Shown here in pieces: positions 6,600-6,859 of a DNA stretch of 6,859 bases; position 1 is the first letter of the stretch; every line of letters starts with the position of its first letter. This DNA is from an uncultured Flavobacterium sp. Lineage in GTDB: Bacteria; Bacteroidota; Bacteroidia; Flavobacteriales; Flavobacteriaceae. The stretch is taken from NCBI GenBank assembly GCA_945957245.1, contig CAMFLD010000154.1, forward strand, positions 1-6,859. Reading direction: 5' to 3'. Below the pieces are notes generated by a model that ran no database searches, had not been told where the DNA came from, and saw nothing but the letters and a program-made list of their open reading frames with translations. Position numbers and translations under genes: made by a program.

Positions 6600-6797
6600 T
6601 TACGATTTAATCAGTTTAAAAATCCCTGCTATTGCTCTAGAACACATTTCATCAACACCCCATGTTGCTAAAGCAAAAACAATTGAAAAGACAGCCACAA
6701 CAATAGTTAGTCGCTGAACTTCTGCCCATTCTGGCCAAGTAACATTTGATTTTAATTCTTCAAATGCTTCTGATATATAATTAACAATCTTTTTCAT
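6600..6797 (-). CDS. secE: Preprotein translocase subunit SecE
   Basis: SecE is the small essential clamp subunit of the SecYEG protein-conducting channel in the inner membrane, where it braces the two halves of SecY. This protein has 65 residues, the short single-span form seen in most bacteria; E. coli SecE has three spans. An amphipathic N-terminal helix (about residues 3-17) leads into the family signature VTWP at 19-22. One membrane span follows, at about residues 30-48 (LTIVVAVFSIVFALATWGV), and then an acidic D49-E50 pair. The ATG at 6797 gives the normal family length and begins 14 bases after tRNA-Trp. No GGAGG-type ribosome binding site precedes it, only A/T-rich sequence, as is usual in Flavobacteria. 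The stop is 10 bases before nusG, the standard bacterial pairing. Confidence 0.95.
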   Translation of the reverse strand: MKKIVNYISEAFEELKSNVTWPEWAEVQRLTIVVAVFSIVFALATWGVDEMCSRAIAGIFKLIKS

Positions 6798-6811
6798 TGT
6801 ATTTATTTTTG

Positions 6812-6859
6812 CACGGGCGGAGGGATTCGAACCCCCATCAACGGTTTTGGAGACCGCTA
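6812..6859 (-). tRNA. tRNA-Trp (anticodon CCA), 5' part outside the window
   Basis: This is the 3' two thirds of a tryptophan tRNA, read on the minus strand. The anticodon loop CTCCAAA is closed by a 5-bp stem (GCGGT with ACCGT, one G-U pair), and the anticodon CCA lies at 6850-6848. A T-arm follows, with the loop TTCGAAT between GGGGG and CCCTC. The 3' acceptor strand CGCCCGT and discriminator G (6812) fit bacterial tRNA-Trp, which normally has an A1-U72 pair and G73. The next bases are CAAA, so the 3' CCA is not encoded and must be added after transcription. The D-arm and 5' acceptor strand lie beyond the right edge. secE starts only 14 bases downstream, which suggests that the tRNA is cut out of a shared transcript. 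A tRNA-Trp just before secE is common in Bacteroidota. Confidence 0.93.

Noticed and set aside
1..6859. Search for mobile elements, CRISPR repeats, attachment sites, toxin-antitoxin or defence genes
   Set aside because: Apart from short spacers, the whole window is accounted for by conserved housekeeping genes in canonical order. No direct repeats, transposase motifs or foreign-looking segments were seen.

Overview
The window is core chromosome of a member of the Bacteroidota, almost certainly a Flavobacteriaceae close to Flavobacterium. The evidence is the low GC content, the near absence of Shine-Dalgarno sequences, and ribosomal and RNA polymerase proteins whose wording matches that clade (for example the RpoB start MITNQTERLNF). 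All genes lie on the minus strand and read from the right edge to the left edge.

In transcription order the layout is: a partial tRNA-Trp gene (6859-6812, cut by the right edge), secE, nusG, rplK (L11), rplA (L1), rplJ (L10), rplL (L7/L12), a 264-base non-coding gap holding three tandem inverted repeats, and rpoB. RpoB is cut by the left edge after 1204 codons, about 65 short of the expected end. This is the classic secE-nusG-rplKAJL-rpoBC cluster. Spacing from tRNA-Trp to rplL is tight (14, 10, 65, 3, 23 and 55 bases), which suggests one transcript.

The products form one functional set. SecE anchors the Sec translocon. NusG couples transcription to translation and aids elongation. L11, L10 and L7/L12 build the ribosomal GTPase-stimulating stalk, and L1 builds the E-site stalk. 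RpoB is the beta subunit of RNA polymerase.

The most informative non-coding element is the rplL-rpoB gap. Just after rplL it has a 16-bp hairpin with a single bulge, followed by a T-run, in the position of the E. coli rplL-rpoB attenuator. Two further inverted repeats follow. I found no mobile element, CRISPR array, phage gene or defence gene, and no convincing new gene. The points worth checking are regulatory (this gap, the lack of room for an L10 leader, and short leader hairpins) and a cluster of unusual residues near the C-terminus of RpoB.
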